64,000 nt of DNA from Pseudomonas sp. P7548 (GCF_013386585.1 NZ_JACARO010000020.1:94079-158078), one strand, 5' to 3'; shown: positions 42,630-51,762, counted from the first letter of the stretch. Translations and numbers: made by a program. The notes: generated from the letters alone by a model not told the origin.

Positions 42630-43637
42630 TCAGGCTGGCGGTGTCTGCTCTGGCGCCGTTGCAACGACGGCGGCCAGACGCAATGCCTCGATACTGGCCT
42701 GGGCCTTGATCAGGTCCAGTTCCAGCGCTTTGTTTGCCTGTTGGTGAGTTGCCAGCGACTCCTGGCGCGACTGACTTTCCAGCACGGCAACGCGCAAGCG
42801 TTCCTGAAGCAGCGTGCGTTCGCTGTCGATCTGGCTGACCTGTTCGCTCAACTTGAGCTGCAGGGCCTGGTCTTTTCGGGTTTGTTCCTGCAGTGCAGTC
42901 AATTCTTTCGCGGTCACGCGGTGCTCGATCAGCAGTCGCTCGTTGTCGCGGTGCAACTGCGTGATTTCGTCCTGGCGCACCAATGCGCTCTGCTGGGCCT
43001 GGCGCAGCTCCGCCTGGACCTGTTGCAGTTGCCCCTCATGGCGGCGCTGCTCCTGCTCGCGTTGATCCTTGATTGCGTTGCGGTAATGCTCAAGCGCGTC
43101 CCGGGCGTGCAGATGCTTTTCTTCCAGTGAGCGAATCTGCTCGTCCTTGTCTTTGATCCGCAACTCATAGTCGCTGCAGGCCTGGCTCAGCCCGGCATTG
43201 CGGGTCTGCTCGGTCTGCAGGCTGGTGGTGGTGGTTTGCAGGGCAGCGCTTTCCTCGGCCAGGGCGGAGGCTTGAATATCAAATTGCTGCTTGAGTTGGC
43301 CGTGGGCTTCTTCCAGGGTTTCCAGCTGGGCGAGCAGGGCAGTTTTCTGTTGTTCGAATTGCGCCAGGGCCAGGTCGATGGGCTCCTGGGCTTTTTCTTT
43401 CAGGCGTTGGGCCAGCCGCGCCACCAGTTCGCCAAGCTCGTCGTCGATGGGCGCCTCGGTGATGGTCAGGCGGGTTTCGCTGTCGTCCAGTTCTTTCAGA
43501 TAGCGATGAATCGTGGTTTTCGAGCCGGTGTTGCCCATTTCGATCCGTACTGCGTCGATGCTGGGGTTCTCGCCACGGGCCAGGATGGCCAGGCGGGCCG
43601 TTTGAACCACTGCTTTGTTGATGCCGCCGCGCGCCAT
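42630..43637 (-). CDS. KfrA-like DNA-binding protein with long coiled coil
   Basis: This 335-residue protein starts with a KfrA_N-type helix-turn-helix (GGINKAVVQTARLAILARGENPSIDAVRIEMGNTGSKTTIHRYLKEL, residues 3-50). The remaining 270 residues form a long, Gln/Glu/Leu-rich coiled coil (LAQRLKEKAQEPIDLALAQFEQQK and onwards). KfrA proteins on plasmids are DNA-binding, scaffold-like partition-linked factors that autoregulate. A GGAGACC site precedes the ATG at 43637. It is divergent from a tyrosine recombinase gene, sharing a 170-base AT-rich region with a palindrome. Confidence 0.87.
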   Translation of the reverse strand: MARGGINKAVVQTARLAILARGENPSIDAVRIEMGNTGSKTTIHRYLKELDDSETRLTITEAPIDDELGELVARLAQRLKEKAQEPIDLALAQFEQQKTALLAQLETLEEAHGQLKQQFDIQASALAEESAALQTTTTSLQTEQTRNAGLSQACSDYELRIKDKDEQIRSLEEKHLHARDALEHYRNAIKDQREQEQRRHEGQLQQVQAELRQAQQSALVRQDEITQLHRDNERLLIEHRVTAKELTALQEQTRKDQALQLKLSEQVSQIDSERTLLQERLRVAVLESQSRQESLATHQQANKALELDLIKAQASIEALRLAAVVATAPEQTPPA

Positions 43638-43670
43638 GAGGTCTCCGTCGATTTGATAGTGTGGTATGTG

Positions 43671-43686
43671 GTATGTATTTACATAC
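43671..43686. promoter_or_regulatory. Palindrome between kfrA-like and recombinase genes
   Basis: GTATGTA-TT-TACATAC forms 7-base arms around a 2-base centre, preceded by a GGTATGT direct repeat (about 43663-43669 and 43670-43676). It lies 34-49 bases upstream of the KfrA-like start. KfrA proteins bind operators of this kind in their own promoters, so this is a candidate autoregulatory site that could also affect the divergent recombinase gene. Confidence 0.55.
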
Positions 43687-43807
43687 TATATCATCAATAA
43701 AAATATGTTAAAAATAATGATTTAACAGATGGGATATTGGCGTATTATCCCGTGTCAGGCGTGCTTTTGCGCGCGCAGCGCCCAATGGCAGTACGAATAG
43801 GCCCCTC

Positions 43808-44740
43808 ATGAGCGATCTGGATCGTTACCTAAACGCGGCCACCCGCGACAACACCCGCCGCAGCTACCGTGCGGCCATCGAGCATTTTGAAGTGAGCTGG
43901 GGCGGTTTCCTGCCGGCCACCAGCGACAGCGTGGCGCGTTATCTGGTCGCCCATGCTGGCGTGCTGGCGGTCAACACGTTGAAGTTGCGGCTGTCAGCAT
44001 TGGCGCAGTGGCACACCAGCCAGGGGTTTCCAGACCCGACCAAGGCACCAATGGTGCGTAAGGTGCTCAAAGGGATTCGTGCTGTGCACCCTGCGCGGGA
44101 AAAGCAGGCTGAGCCTCTGCAGCTCAAGCATCTGGAGCAGGTGGTTGCCTCTTTAGAGGCCGAAGCGAAGGCGGCGAGTGACGCCCAGGACATGCCTGGC
44201 TTGCTTCGCGCCAAGCGCGACACGGCACTGATCCTGCTGGGGTTCTGGCGCGGGTTTCGTAGCGATGAGCTCTGTCGCCTGGAAATCCAGCACGTTCAAG
44301 CTATGCCCGGGGCTGGCATCAGCCTGTACCTGCCGCGCAGCAAGAGTGACCGTGACAACCTCGGCAAGACTTATCAGACGCCGGCGCTGTTGCGGCTTTG
44401 CCCGGTGCAGGCCTACAGCGAGTGGCTCAGCACCTCTGCACTGGTGCGCGGCCCGGTATTCCGTGCGATTGATCGCTGGGGCAACCTGGGCGAGGAGGGG
44501 TTGCATCCCAACAGCGTGATTCCACTGTTGCGTCAGGCCCTGGAGCGAGCGGGTATTCCTGCGGATCACTACACCAGTCACTCACTGCGTCGAGGCTTCG
44601 CCACCTGGGCCCACCGCAGCGGCTGGGACCTGAAGTCGCTGATGAGTTACGTCGGTTGGAACGACATGAAATCCGCCATGCGCTATGTTGAAGCGACGCC
44701 CTTTCTCGGCATGACGTTGGCCACCCAACCGCTGATTTGA
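43808..44740 (+). CDS. Tyrosine recombinase/site-specific integrase family protein
   Basis: This 310-residue protein has a SAM-like core-binding domain (residues 1-100, RYLNAATRDNTRRSYRAAIEHFEVSW) and a catalytic domain (about 120-300). Catalytic residues seen: Arg in GFWRGFRSDELCRLEIQHV, His-x-x-Arg in TSHSLRRGFATWAHRSG, the late Trp/His in VGWNDMKSAMRYVEATPF, with the Tyr in MRYVE as nucleophile. It is short and lacks the long N-terminal arm-binding domain of phage integrases, like XerC/D or plasmid resolvases. No flanking att repeats or cargo genes are seen. Confidence 0.9.
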   Translation: MSDLDRYLNAATRDNTRRSYRAAIEHFEVSWGGFLPATSDSVARYLVAHAGVLAVNTLKLRLSALAQWHTSQGFPDPTKAPMVRKVLKGIRAVHPAREKQAEPLQLKHLEQVVASLEAEAKAASDAQDMPGLLRAKRDTALILLGFWRGFRSDELCRLEIQHVQAMPGAGISLYLPRSKSDRDNLGKTYQTPALLRLCPVQAYSEWLSTSALVRGPVFRAIDRWGNLGEEGLHPNSVIPLLRQALERAGIPADHYTSHSLRRGFATWAHRSGWDLKSLMSYVGWNDMKSAMRYVEATPFLGMTLATQPLI

Positions 44741-44767
44741 GATTTCTTCTATTAATACAGTTACCTG

Positions 44768-44804
44768 ATAGGGAAAACCAATTACCAGCATCAGGTTTGC
44801 CAAT
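44768..44804. promoter_or_regulatory. OxyR-like binding site upstream of ahpC
   Basis: Four tetranucleotides are spaced by exactly seven bases: ATAG (44768), CAAT (44779), ATCA (44790), CAAT (44801). The OxyR consensus is ATAG-N7-CTAT-N7-ATAG-N7-CTAT over 37 bases. Agreement is partial, but position (about 70 bases upstream of ahpC) and spacing are right. An ACCTGAT/ATCAGGT inverted repeat overlaps. Confidence 0.5.
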
Positions 44805-44873
44805 GAGCCATCGGTCGAGAGAGTGGGTAGGATTCACCTCATCAACTTCTTAACCCCTGACGGAGAGTCAACG

Positions 44874-45437
44874 ATGCCTATCATCAACAGCCAAGTAAAA
44901 CCGTTCAAAGCGACTGCATACAAAAACGGCAACTTCGTAGATGTGTCCGACGCTGACCTGAAAGGCAAGTGGTCCGTTGTGTTCTTCTACCCAGCCGACT
45001 TCACCTTCGTTTGCCCAACCGAGCTGGAAGACCTGGCTGACAACTACGCCGAATTCCAGAAACTGGGCGTCGAAATCTACAGCGTTTCCACCGACACCCA
45101 CTTCGCCCACGCTGCCTGGCACAACACTTCGCCAGCCATCGGCAAAATCCAGTACACCATGATCGGCGACCCAACCCTGACCATCTCCCGCAACTTCGAC
45201 GTGCTGATCGAAGAAGCTGGCCTGGCAGACCGCGGTACTTTCGTGATCAACCCAGAAGGTCAGATCAAGATCGTTGAGCTGAACGACGGCGGTGTTGGTC
45301 GTGACGCTTCCGAACTGCTGCGCAAAATCAAGGCGGCCCAGTACGTCGCTGCCCACCCAGGCGAAGTATGCCCAGCCAAGTGGAAAGAAGGCGAGGCTAC
45401 CCTGGCTCCGTCCCTGGACCTGGTCGGCAAGATCTAA
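44874..45437 (+). CDS. ahpC: Alkyl hydroperoxide reductase subunit C
   Basis: This 187-residue typical two-Cys peroxiredoxin starts at the ATG at 44874, with GGAGAG upstream. The peroxidatic Cys is in [12 protein letters not shown] (Cys47) and the resolving Cys in [11 protein letters not shown] (Cys166). It reduces H2O2, organic hydroperoxides and peroxynitrite and is recycled by AhpF. A strong terminator separates it from ahpF, which suggests different expression levels. Confidence 0.97.
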   Translation: MPIINSQVKPFKATAYKNGNFVDVSDADLKGKWSVVFFYPADFTFVCPTELEDLADNYAEFQKLGVEIYSVSTDTHFAHAAWHNTSPAIGKIQYTMIGDPTLTISRNFDVLIEEAGLADRGTFVINPEGQIKIVELNDGGVGRDASELLRKIKAAQYVAAHPGEVCPAKWKEGEATLAPSLDLVGKI

Positions 45438-45492
45438 GTCTGTGAAGTCTCAAGGGCGGTACGCCGCACCTAAGTAAGCTGCATCCGCCCTC

Positions 45493-45528
45493 AAAACGCC
45501 CGGGCGAGATTCGCTCGGGCGTTTTTTT
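45493..45528 (+). terminator. Rho-independent terminator after ahpC
   Basis: AAAACGCCCG (45493-45502) pairs with CGGGCGTTTT (45516-45525), with an inner GCGA/TCGC extension, and a T-run follows. It lies between ahpC and ahpF. Confidence 0.9.
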
Positions 45529-45564
45529 GTCTGCAATAAACCGAATGAACAGGAAATCGCCCGT

Positions 45565-47130
45565 ATGTTGGACGCCAATCTTAAAGCTCAGTTGAAGTCA
45601 TACCTGGAACGGGTCACCCAGCCGATCGAGATCGTCGCCTCCCTTGATGACGGTGCGAAATCCCAGGAAATGCTTGCCCTTTTGCAGGATGTTGTCAGCC
45701 TCACCACGCTGATCACCCTGAAAACCGATGGCAATGATGCGCGCAAGCCGTCGTTCTCCATCAACCGCCCGGGTGCCGAGATCAGCCTGCGTTTCGCCGG
45801 CATCCCCATGGGTCATGAATTCACTTCGTTGGTGCTGGCCCTGCTGCAAGTCGGTGGCCACCCGTCGAAGGCCAGTGTCGAAGTGATTGAACAGATCCGT
45901 GCCCTCAAGGGCGAGTTCAACTTCGAGACTTACTTCTCATTGTCGTGCCAGAACTGCCCGGATGTGGTCCAGGCGCTGAACCTGATGGCCGTGCTCAACC
46001 CGAACATCCGCCACGTTGCCATCGACGGTGCGCTGTTCCAGGCTGAAGTCGATGAACGCCAAATCATGGCGGTACCGAGCGTGTACCTCAATGGCGTGAA
46101 CTTCGGCCAGGGCCGCATGGGCCTGGAAGAGATCCTCGCCAAGCTCGACACCAGCGGCATCGAAAAAGCCGCCGAAAAGATCAGCGCCAAAGACGCCTTT
46201 GATGTCCTCGTCGTCGGCGGTGGCCCAGCCGGTTCTTCCGCGGCCATCTACGCGGCCCGTAAAGGCATCCGCACCGGCGTCGCCGCTGAGCGCTTTGGCG
46301 GTCAGGTGCTGGACACCATGTCCATCGAGAACTTTATCTCGGTACAGGAAACCGAAGGCCCCAAACTGGCCAGCGCCCTGGAAGCCCACGTGCGTCAGTA
46401 CGACGTGGACATCATGAACCTGCAGCGTGCCAGTGCGCTTGTCCCGGCGAAAAACGCCGGTGACTTGCACGAAATTCGCTTCGAAAGCGGTGCAACCCTC
46501 AAGTCCAAGACCGTGATCCTGGCCACCGGCGCCCGCTGGCGTGAAATGGGTGTGCCGGGCGAGCAGGAATACAAGGCCAAGGGCGTGTGCTTCTGCCCGC
46601 ACTGCGATGGCCCGTTGTTCAAGGGCAAACGCGTCGCGGTGATCGGCGGCGGTAACTCCGGCGTTGAAGCGGCCATCGACCTGGCCGGCATCGTCAGCCA
46701 CGTCACCTTGCTGGAGTTCGACAGCAAGTTGCGCGCCGACGCTGTGTTGCAGCGCAAGCTGTATAGCCTGCCGAACGTGGACGTGATTACCAGCGCCCTG
46801 ACCAGTGAAGTCAAAGGTGACGGCCAGAAAGTCACGGGCTTGGCCTACAAGGATCGCGACAGCGGTGAGTTCAAGACCATCGACCTGGAAGGGATCTTTG
46901 TGCAGATCGGCCTGTTGCCCAACACCGACTGGCTCAAAGGCACCGTGGAATTGACACCACGCGGCGAGATCATCGTGGATGCACGCGGCGAGACTTCACT
47001 GCCTGGCGTGTTCGCTGCCGGTGACGTCACGACGGTGCCGTACAAGCAGATCGTGATTGCAGTAGGCGAGGGCGCGAAGGCTTCCCTCAGTGCGTTCGAT
47101 CACCTGATCCGCACGTCTGCCCCGGCCTGA
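45565..47130 (+). CDS. ahpF: Alkyl hydroperoxide reductase subunit F
   Basis: This 521-residue flavoprotein passes electrons from NADH to AhpC. The N-terminal thioredoxin-like domain has the CxxC pair in [11 protein letters not shown]. The reductase domain has FAD-binding [19 protein letters not shown] and the active CPHC in [19 protein letters not shown]-site [18 protein letters not shown], and [16 protein letters not shown]. It is 127 bases downstream of ahpC. Confidence 0.97.
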   Translation: MLDANLKAQLKSYLERVTQPIEIVASLDDGAKSQEMLALLQDVVSLTTLITLKTDGNDARKPSFSINRPGAEISLRFAGIPMGHEFTSLVLALLQVGGHPSKASVEVIEQIRALKGEFNFETYFSLSCQNCPDVVQALNLMAVLNPNIRHVAIDGALFQAEVDERQIMAVPSVYLNGVNFGQGRMGLEEILAKLDTSGIEKAAEKISAKDAFDVLVVGGGPAGSSAAIYAARKGIRTGVAAERFGGQVLDTMSIENFISVQETEGPKLASALEAHVRQYDVDIMNLQRASALVPAKNAGDLHEIRFESGATLKSKTVILATGARWREMGVPGEQEYKAKGVCFCPHCDGPLFKGKRVAVIGGGNSGVEAAIDLAGIVSHVTLLEFDSKLRADAVLQRKLYSLPNVDVITSALTSEVKGDGQKVTGLAYKDRDSGEFKTIDLEGIFVQIGLLPNTDWLKGTVELTPRGEIIVDARGETSLPGVFAAGDVTTVPYKQIVIAVGEGAKASLSAFDHLIRTSAPA

Positions 47131-47143
47131 TTGGGCCACAAAC

Positions 47144-47177
47144 AAAAAGCCCCGTGAGCAATCACGGGGCTTTTTGC
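47144..47177 (+). terminator. Rho-independent terminator after ahpF
   Basis: AAAAAGCCCCGTGA (47144-47157) and TCACGGGGCTTTTT (47162-47175) form a 14-pair stem with a 4-base loop. It is symmetrical and so can also serve the convergent gloA gene. Confidence 0.92.
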
Positions 47178-47183
47178 TGTCCG

Positions 47184-47249
47184 TAGGCGCAGGCTTGCCG
47201 GCGATGACCATTTTGAAATCGGCATCGCCGGCAAGCCGGCTCCTACAGG
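47184..47249. repeat. REP-type inverted repeat between ahpF and gloA
   Basis: GCTTGCCGGCGATG (47193-47206) is inverted as CATCGCCGGCAAGC (47223-47236), and GGCTCCTAC follows. The core matches the repeat at 8697-8780. It lies just after the ahpF terminator and before the gloA stop. Confidence 0.8.
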
Positions 47250-47771
47250 TTACAGCGGCGCAGGCTGAATGATCTCAACCCAGTACGCATCCGGGTCCTT
47301 GATGAACGCCAGGCTTTTCATGCGGCCATCGCTCAGGCGCTTCTGGAAGTCGCAACCCAGGGCTTCGAAACGCTCGCACGCCGCGACGATGTCCGGCACT
47401 GAAATGCAGATATGACCGAAACCGCGTGGGTCGGTGTTGCCGTTGTGGTAGGCGAAGTCGGCGTCGTTTTCGGTGCCGTGGTTGTGGGTCAGTTCCAGGA
47501 TGCCCGGGATCGATTTCATCCATTGGGTGCGCTCGGCGGCATCGGCCGGGATCTGGGATTTGTCCACCAGGGCCAGGAAGTACAGGCTGAATTCGGCTTC
47601 CGGGAAATCACGCTTTTCAACCAGGGAGAACCCCAGGACGCGGGTGTAGAAGTCCAGCGACTTGGTGATGTCCTTGACCCGCAGCATGGTGTGGTTGAAC
47701 ACGAAGTTCGCGGTGGCGGTGTCGGGCTGGGCAGTGACGCCCGGGAAAGTGTTCAGTTCGTGCAGGCTCAT
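47250..47771 (-). CDS. gloA: Lactoylglutathione lyase (glyoxalase I)
   Basis: The ATG at 47771 (GGAGGG upstream) gives 173 residues. The VOC fold is seen in two modules: [24 protein letters not shown] and [22 protein letters not shown], with [11 protein letters not shown] near the middle and [19 protein letters not shown] at the end. The metal ligands (first-module His, Glu in ELTHN, second His, terminal Glu) all appear. It converts methylglyoxal-glutathione hemithioacetal to lactoylglutathione. Confidence 0.95.
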   Translation of the reverse strand: MSLHELNTFPGVTAQPDTATANFVFNHTMLRVKDITKSLDFYTRVLGFSLVEKRDFPEAEFSLYFLALVDKSQIPADAAERTQWMKSIPGILELTHNHGTENDADFAYHNGNTDPRGFGHICISVPDIVAACERFEALGCDFQKRLSDGRMKSLAFIKDPDAYWVEIIQPAPL

Positions 47772-47969
47772 GGGCCCTCCAGAAAAAAATGGGGCAAACG
47801 CGGCTCCGGTGACAGGAGCGTTCCCTTGGCTTGCGGCTGGCATCCGTGCAGCGGGGTCATGATACGCAAGGCCCGCCCAGGGCGCCAAATGAAAAAGGTC
47901 ACGCGGCGCTTGCGACCAGTCGGTGTCGGGCCTCAAACTTTGAGGCTTGAACCTTGGGTGTTTCTGGCA

Positions 47970-48506
47970 ATGATTGAGTTCCGTAAACCGCTGTTGAGTT
48001 CGTTGTGCCTGCTGTTGGGCAGCCCGTTTGCGCTGGCCGCCGACCCGGAAATCCACTGGCCCAGCGGCTGGCAAGTGGAAGAAGTGGTGTCGGATGATCA
48101 AGCGCCCGCCACCCCTGCAACCGTGTCGCGCCAACGCGCAATCAAGAACGATGAAAATGGCACTACCTTGATGGTCATGGAGTTGACCGCAACGCCGATC
48201 GATGCCGGGCATAAAGTTAATCTTCAAGGCGTGCTGCTGGAAATGCGCAAATCCATCCAGAAGGATTTTGCCAAAGGCGGTTATCAAAGCGTGTGCAGCA
48301 AGATGCACCCCTCGACATTGAGTCGTCTTGATGCACTGGAAACCACTTGTGTGATTACCGAGAACGGGCGACATGTGTTGTCGCAAACACTAGTGGGGGC
48401 GGTAGATGCCGATAAGGCGTATGTCTTTTCGTACGCGGGCCAGGCGCAGGCCTACGAAGCAAGCAAAGATGAAGTCAGTGCGGTGCGTGCAAGCCTGAAA
48501 CTATAA
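47970..48506 (+). CDS. Exported DUF4946-like protein
   Basis: The ATG at 47970 gives a 178-residue precursor: signal [20 protein letters not shown] then [19 protein letters not shown]. The HWPSGW opening, [25 protein letters not shown], and the disulfide-capable [31 protein letters not shown] suggest the pseudomonad DUF4946 family (name recalled, so treat as tentative). It is likely periplasmic. No ribosome binding site is strong. It is convergent with mvaT. Confidence 0.8.
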   Translation: MIEFRKPLLSSLCLLLGSPFALAADPEIHWPSGWQVEEVVSDDQAPATPATVSRQRAIKNDENGTTLMVMELTATPIDAGHKVNLQGVLLEMRKSIQKDFAKGGYQSVCSKMHPSTLSRLDALETTCVITENGRHVLSQTLVGAVDADKAYVFSYAGQAQAYEASKDEVSAVRASLKL

Positions 48507-48587
48507 GCAGGGCGTCCCTCGATTGTGAAAGAGATGAACTGTTAGTTAAGTTCGATTTCGAACCTTGGCGCTCCTCGCCAGACTTAA

Positions 48588-48618
48588 ACAAAAAGCCCCG
48601 CATGTGCGGGGCTCTTTG
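48588..48618. terminator. Bidirectional terminator between DUF4946-like gene and mvaT
   Basis: AGCCCCGCA (48594-48602) and TGCGGGGCT (48605-48613) form a nine-pair stem with a 2-base loop. The A-run on the left gives a T-tract for mvaT, and CTTTGTT serves the other strand. Confidence 0.85.
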
Positions 48619-48632
48619 TTAGTGCATGTTGA

Positions 48633-48995
48633 TCAGCCGCGAAGCCAGGAATCTACAGTGGCGGCGCCGTACTGTTCTTTCCAGGCCTTCAGGCCGCGGT
48701 GGTTGCCGCCTTTGGTTTCGATCAGCTCACCGGTGTGCGGGTTCTGGTAGACCTTGACCACACGTGCGCGGCGCTGTTTAGGCGCGGCGACAGCAGCGGA
48801 GGCCTTGCCCGGGTTAGGGTCAAGGATGGAAATGATGTCGCGCAGGCCTTTGCCGTAGGTCTTCATCAGCGCTTGAAGCTTTTCTTCGAATTCGATTTCT
48901 TTCTTCAGGCCGGCGTCGTTCTTCAGGGATTCCAGCTGGGCAAGCTGCTCTTGAAGGGCTTTTTCTGCTGCGCGAAATTCGGCGAGTCTGGACAA
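48633..48995 (-). CDS. mvaT: H-NS-like xenogeneic silencer, MvaT/MvaU family (TTG start)
   Basis: The TTG at 48995 (GGAG 8 bases upstream) gives 120 residues beginning with the MvaT motif SRLAEFRAAEKALQEQLAQLESLKND. Residues 1-60 form the oligomerising coiled coil; the C-terminal 45 residues (RARVVKVYQNPHTGELIETKGGNHRGLKAWKEQYGAATVDSWL) are the AT-hook-like DNA-binding part with the NHRGLK motif. MvaT-type proteins silence AT-rich foreign DNA and fimbrial cup genes. The longer frame to 49031 lacks family support. The gene is between two fimbrial clusters here. Confidence 0.9.
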   Translation of the reverse strand: MSRLAEFRAAEKALQEQLAQLESLKNDAGLKKEIEFEEKLQALMKTYGKGLRDIISILDPNPGKASAAVAAPKQRRARVVKVYQNPHTGELIETKGGNHRGLKAWKEQYGAATVDSWLRG

Positions 48996-49194
48996 AATCT
49001 GTACTCCAATAGTGTATTTGGCTGATATCAACTGCAGACAACGCTATAAGCCAAGAGCTTTAAGGTGACTCAAAGAAAGAAACCTTTCTGCGAGTTGTGC
49101 ACAGGCACGAAAAATTGTAGTAGTTAATTCATCACGAGTAAATCATGACTTTTGTCGAAATAACACGCTTTCATCAAGGGTGGTAGATGGCTAT

Positions 49195-50736
49195 TCAATG
49201 GCTGCTCAGTGATTTAATGAACTCCTCACATGGAAGAGGCCGTCCGAACAGATAACCCTGCAGGAAATCCACACCTTGTGCCGCCAGATATTCGCATTGC
49301 TCGGTTGTTTCCACGCCTTCGGCGACGATCCCCAGGTCGAGTTTGCCGGACAGTTCAATGATGCTGTCCAGAATATGCCGCGAGAGCGCATCCGCGCCGA
49401 TCATCGCGACAAAGCTTTGGTCGATCTTCAAGTAGTCCACATTGAAGTTACGCAAGTAACCCAGGCTCGAGTGTCCAGTACCGAAGTCATCGATGGCGAT
49501 CATCACGCCCAGTTCATGCAGAGCGTCGAATAGCTGGCGTGTGATGTCGGTAGGTTCGATCAACTCGCGTTCGGTCAACTCCAGCACCAGCGTGACCTGG
49601 CCTGGTGTAAAGGCCGCAAGAAACTCGCGACAGTCGTCTACCAGCGCGAGGTCCTGACAGTGCCGCGCGGTGATGTTCACACCCACGTGAAAACCCGGCG
49701 AGAAACGCTCGGCATGGGGGGCCAACTGAGCAGCGGTCTGACGCAGGAGCGACCGGGTCATGGGCACGATCAGGCCGGAATGCTCAGCCAACGGAATAAA
49801 CAGGTCGGGGCGCACCAGGCCTTCCTTCGGGTGCTGCCAGCGCATCAACACTTCGCAACCGGCCCATTGGCGGGTGTCGCCACGTACCACAGGCTGGAAG
49901 TAGGGAATGAACTCGTTGGCCCCCAAAGCCCGCTGCAACTCGTGGGTCGGTGCCGATGAACGCTTTTGCAACCAGTGCGCAAGCACGCCGGCCAATACAC
50001 CAAAGAACATCAGCAGGCTGAACAGCGCGGGGTAGCGGGCTTCCATGTAGCGCCACACTTCACCGGCGGGCATGCCGGCGTCGACGCTGTAGTGATAACG
50101 CGAAGACACCAAGTGATGATGGGCCACGGGAAACTGCGGCACTGCGTTGTCATGCACCTTGCCCTCGGCGTCCAGCCAGTTGGGGCCCACTTGCAGGATA
50201 AGGTGCGCGTAACGGCTGATCAGGCGCAGGGCGTTGGTCAGGTGGTAACCGTCGATAGAGGCAAACGCGGCTTTATCGCCATCTACCAGCCGGTACACGA
50301 GTAGCGCGGTATCGGGCGTGACCGGGTTGCCATTCATCAACCACAGCGTGCCATCAACGTAATCGTCCGGGTTGACCGCCGACTCGTAGTTGCCGCCAAA
50401 CAGCGATGTGCAATAGATGTTTCTCTTCCAGGACAGGGTCGTGGCTCGCACAAAGGGGCGGCGGGTCACCTGTTCACGCAGCGCCAGTTGCGCACCGCTG
50501 TCACACGGCTGGCCGGCCAGTGGCAATAAGGCCTGGGCGGCGAGATAGGTATTGTCCAGCATCAGGTCGAATTGCCGAACGGCTTCCTGTGCGGTCTGGG
50601 CCGTGCTCAATTGCAAGGTACGCTCGGCTTGCCAGTACAGGATGACCACACCCAAGGCGATGGGTAACAGGCCGCTGAAGGTGGTGATCAGGTAGCGCGT
50701 GGCGCGTTTTCGCGGGCCTGTGACGGTGAGGGGCAT
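49195..50736 (-). CDS. CSS-motif EAL-domain cyclic-di-GMP phosphodiesterase
   Basis: This protein of about 513 residues has an N-terminal membrane helix (TTFSGLLPIALGVVILYW), a periplasmic CSS region (residues about 40-230; the Cys in QPCDSGAQLALR and the Cys in RNIYCTSLFGGNY fit the redox-sensing Cys pair), a second helix (ALFSLLMFFGVLAGVLAHWL), and an EAL domain (about 265-510). Active motifs: CEVLMRWQHPKEG, NITARHCQDLAL, ELTERELIEP, AIDDFGTGHSSLGYLRN, KIDQSFV, VAEGVETTEQCEYL. It likely hydrolyses c-di-GMP and promotes motility. The start could be ATG 50736 or TTG 50742. Confidence 0.92.
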   Translation of the reverse strand: MPLTVTGPRKRATRYLITTFSGLLPIALGVVILYWQAERTLQLSTAQTAQEAVRQFDLMLDNTYLAAQALLPLAGQPCDSGAQLALREQVTRRPFVRATTLSWKRNIYCTSLFGGNYESAVNPDDYVDGTLWLMNGNPVTPDTALLVYRLVDGDKAAFASIDGYHLTNALRLISRYAHLILQVGPNWLDAEGKVHDNAVPQFPVAHHHLVSSRYHYSVDAGMPAGEVWRYMEARYPALFSLLMFFGVLAGVLAHWLQKRSSAPTHELQRALGANEFIPYFQPVVRGDTRQWAGCEVLMRWQHPKEGLVRPDLFIPLAEHSGLIVPMTRSLLRQTAAQLAPHAERFSPGFHVGVNITARHCQDLALVDDCREFLAAFTPGQVTLVLELTERELIEPTDITRQLFDALHELGVMIAIDDFGTGHSSLGYLRNFNVDYLKIDQSFVAMIGADALSRHILDSIIELSGKLDLGIVAEGVETTEQCEYLAAQGVDFLQGYLFGRPLPCEEFIKSLSSH

Positions 50737-50803
50737 GGACAATGCGGCCTGTGGCTGGAATAGGACGATGATAGATGGCCCGGGCTGATTAAGCTCGCCT
50801 GAG

Positions 50804-51685
50804 TTAACCCAACGACGAATAGTCCAGGCTTTGCGCTACCCGAATAAAGGCCAGCGCTGCCGGGGAGGATTGCCGTCGGTCCAGCACCGCCAACCCGATA
50901 CTGCGTGGAACAGCCGGTATCAGGGGGCGTTGCACGTAACGCGGGTCCGGGGTGAGCGGTAGCGACGCTTGCGCCACCACCGTCACCGCCTCTCCACGGC
51001 TGACCACATCCAGCGTGCTGAGCAACTGCGCGCAGCGGTAGCGCACATTCGGCGTGAGGCGGGCAGTGTTGAACAAGCGCGACACCAACTCCGAGGAACC
51101 GGCCTCGGTCAGAATGAACGGATCGGCGCACAAGTCCTTCAAGGCCAGGGCAGGGCGCTTGGCCAAGGTGTGGTTGGCCGGTAGCAGGGCGACCATTTCG
51201 TCCGTGAACACGGGGAACGTGTCGTAGCGCTCCTGCTCCAGCACCACAAAACCAATGTCGATCCGCCGCTCATCCAGCCACTGTACAACCTGCCGGTCGG
51301 GGCCTTCATCGATGTGCACCTCGATGCCCGGATACGCCTGATGAAACCGCGTGAGGATGCGTGGCAACAAACGAATGGAAGACGTTGGGCCGAACGAGCC
51401 GATGCGCAGCGTGCCGCGCTTGAGGCCCCGGGCATCGGCGGCTTCCTGCTGCAACGTGTCCGCGAGGCCAAGCATGGCCCGCGCGCGCAGCAGCAACTGC
51501 GTGCCGATATCCGTGAGTTGGACCTGGGATTGGTGACGCCGGAACAGGTCCACACCCAGCTCCTGCTCCAGCCCTTTGATGGCATGGGACACCGCCGACT
51601 GGCTGATACCCAGGCGTTGGGCTGCACTGGTGAAGCCTTGCAGCTCGGCCACGAGGGAAAAGATTTCAAGCTGGGTCAGGGTCAT
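50804..51685 (-). CDS. LysR family transcriptional regulator
   Basis: The ATG at 51685 gives 293 residues. The N-terminal winged helix-turn-helix is MTLTQLEIFSLVAELQGFTSAAQRLGISQSAVSHAIKGLEQELGVDLFRRH, and the effector domain (about 90-290) includes GTLRIGSFGPTSSIRLLPRILTRFHQAYPGIEVHIDEG. It is divergent from the EamA transporter at 51763 across 77 bases, so that gene is its likely target. The ligand is not known. Confidence 0.94.
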   Translation of the reverse strand: MTLTQLEIFSLVAELQGFTSAAQRLGISQSAVSHAIKGLEQELGVDLFRRHQSQVQLTDIGTQLLLRARAMLGLADTLQQEAADARGLKRGTLRIGSFGPTSSIRLLPRILTRFHQAYPGIEVHIDEGPDRQVVQWLDERRIDIGFVVLEQERYDTFPVFTDEMVALLPANHTLAKRPALALKDLCADPFILTEAGSSELVSRLFNTARLTPNVRYRCAQLLSTLDVVSRGEAVTVVAQASLPLTPDPRYVQRPLIPAVPRSIGLAVLDRRQSSPAALAFIRVAQSLDYSSLG

Positions 51686-51762
51686 GAGCAAACACTCATT
51701 TTACGATGAGCTGAGATTACCAGAACAATGCGCCAATCCTTTCCTCATCGAGCACTGTGTTC

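Noticed and set aside
43808..44740. Interpretation as a prophage or integrated island
   Set aside because: There is no phage structural gene, attachment repeat or tRNA next to the recombinase, and the flanks are core genes.
47772..48386. N-terminal extension of the gloA frame
   Set aside because: Glyoxalase I begins at 47771 with GGAGGG ahead of it; the extension reads antisense through the DUF4946-like gene.
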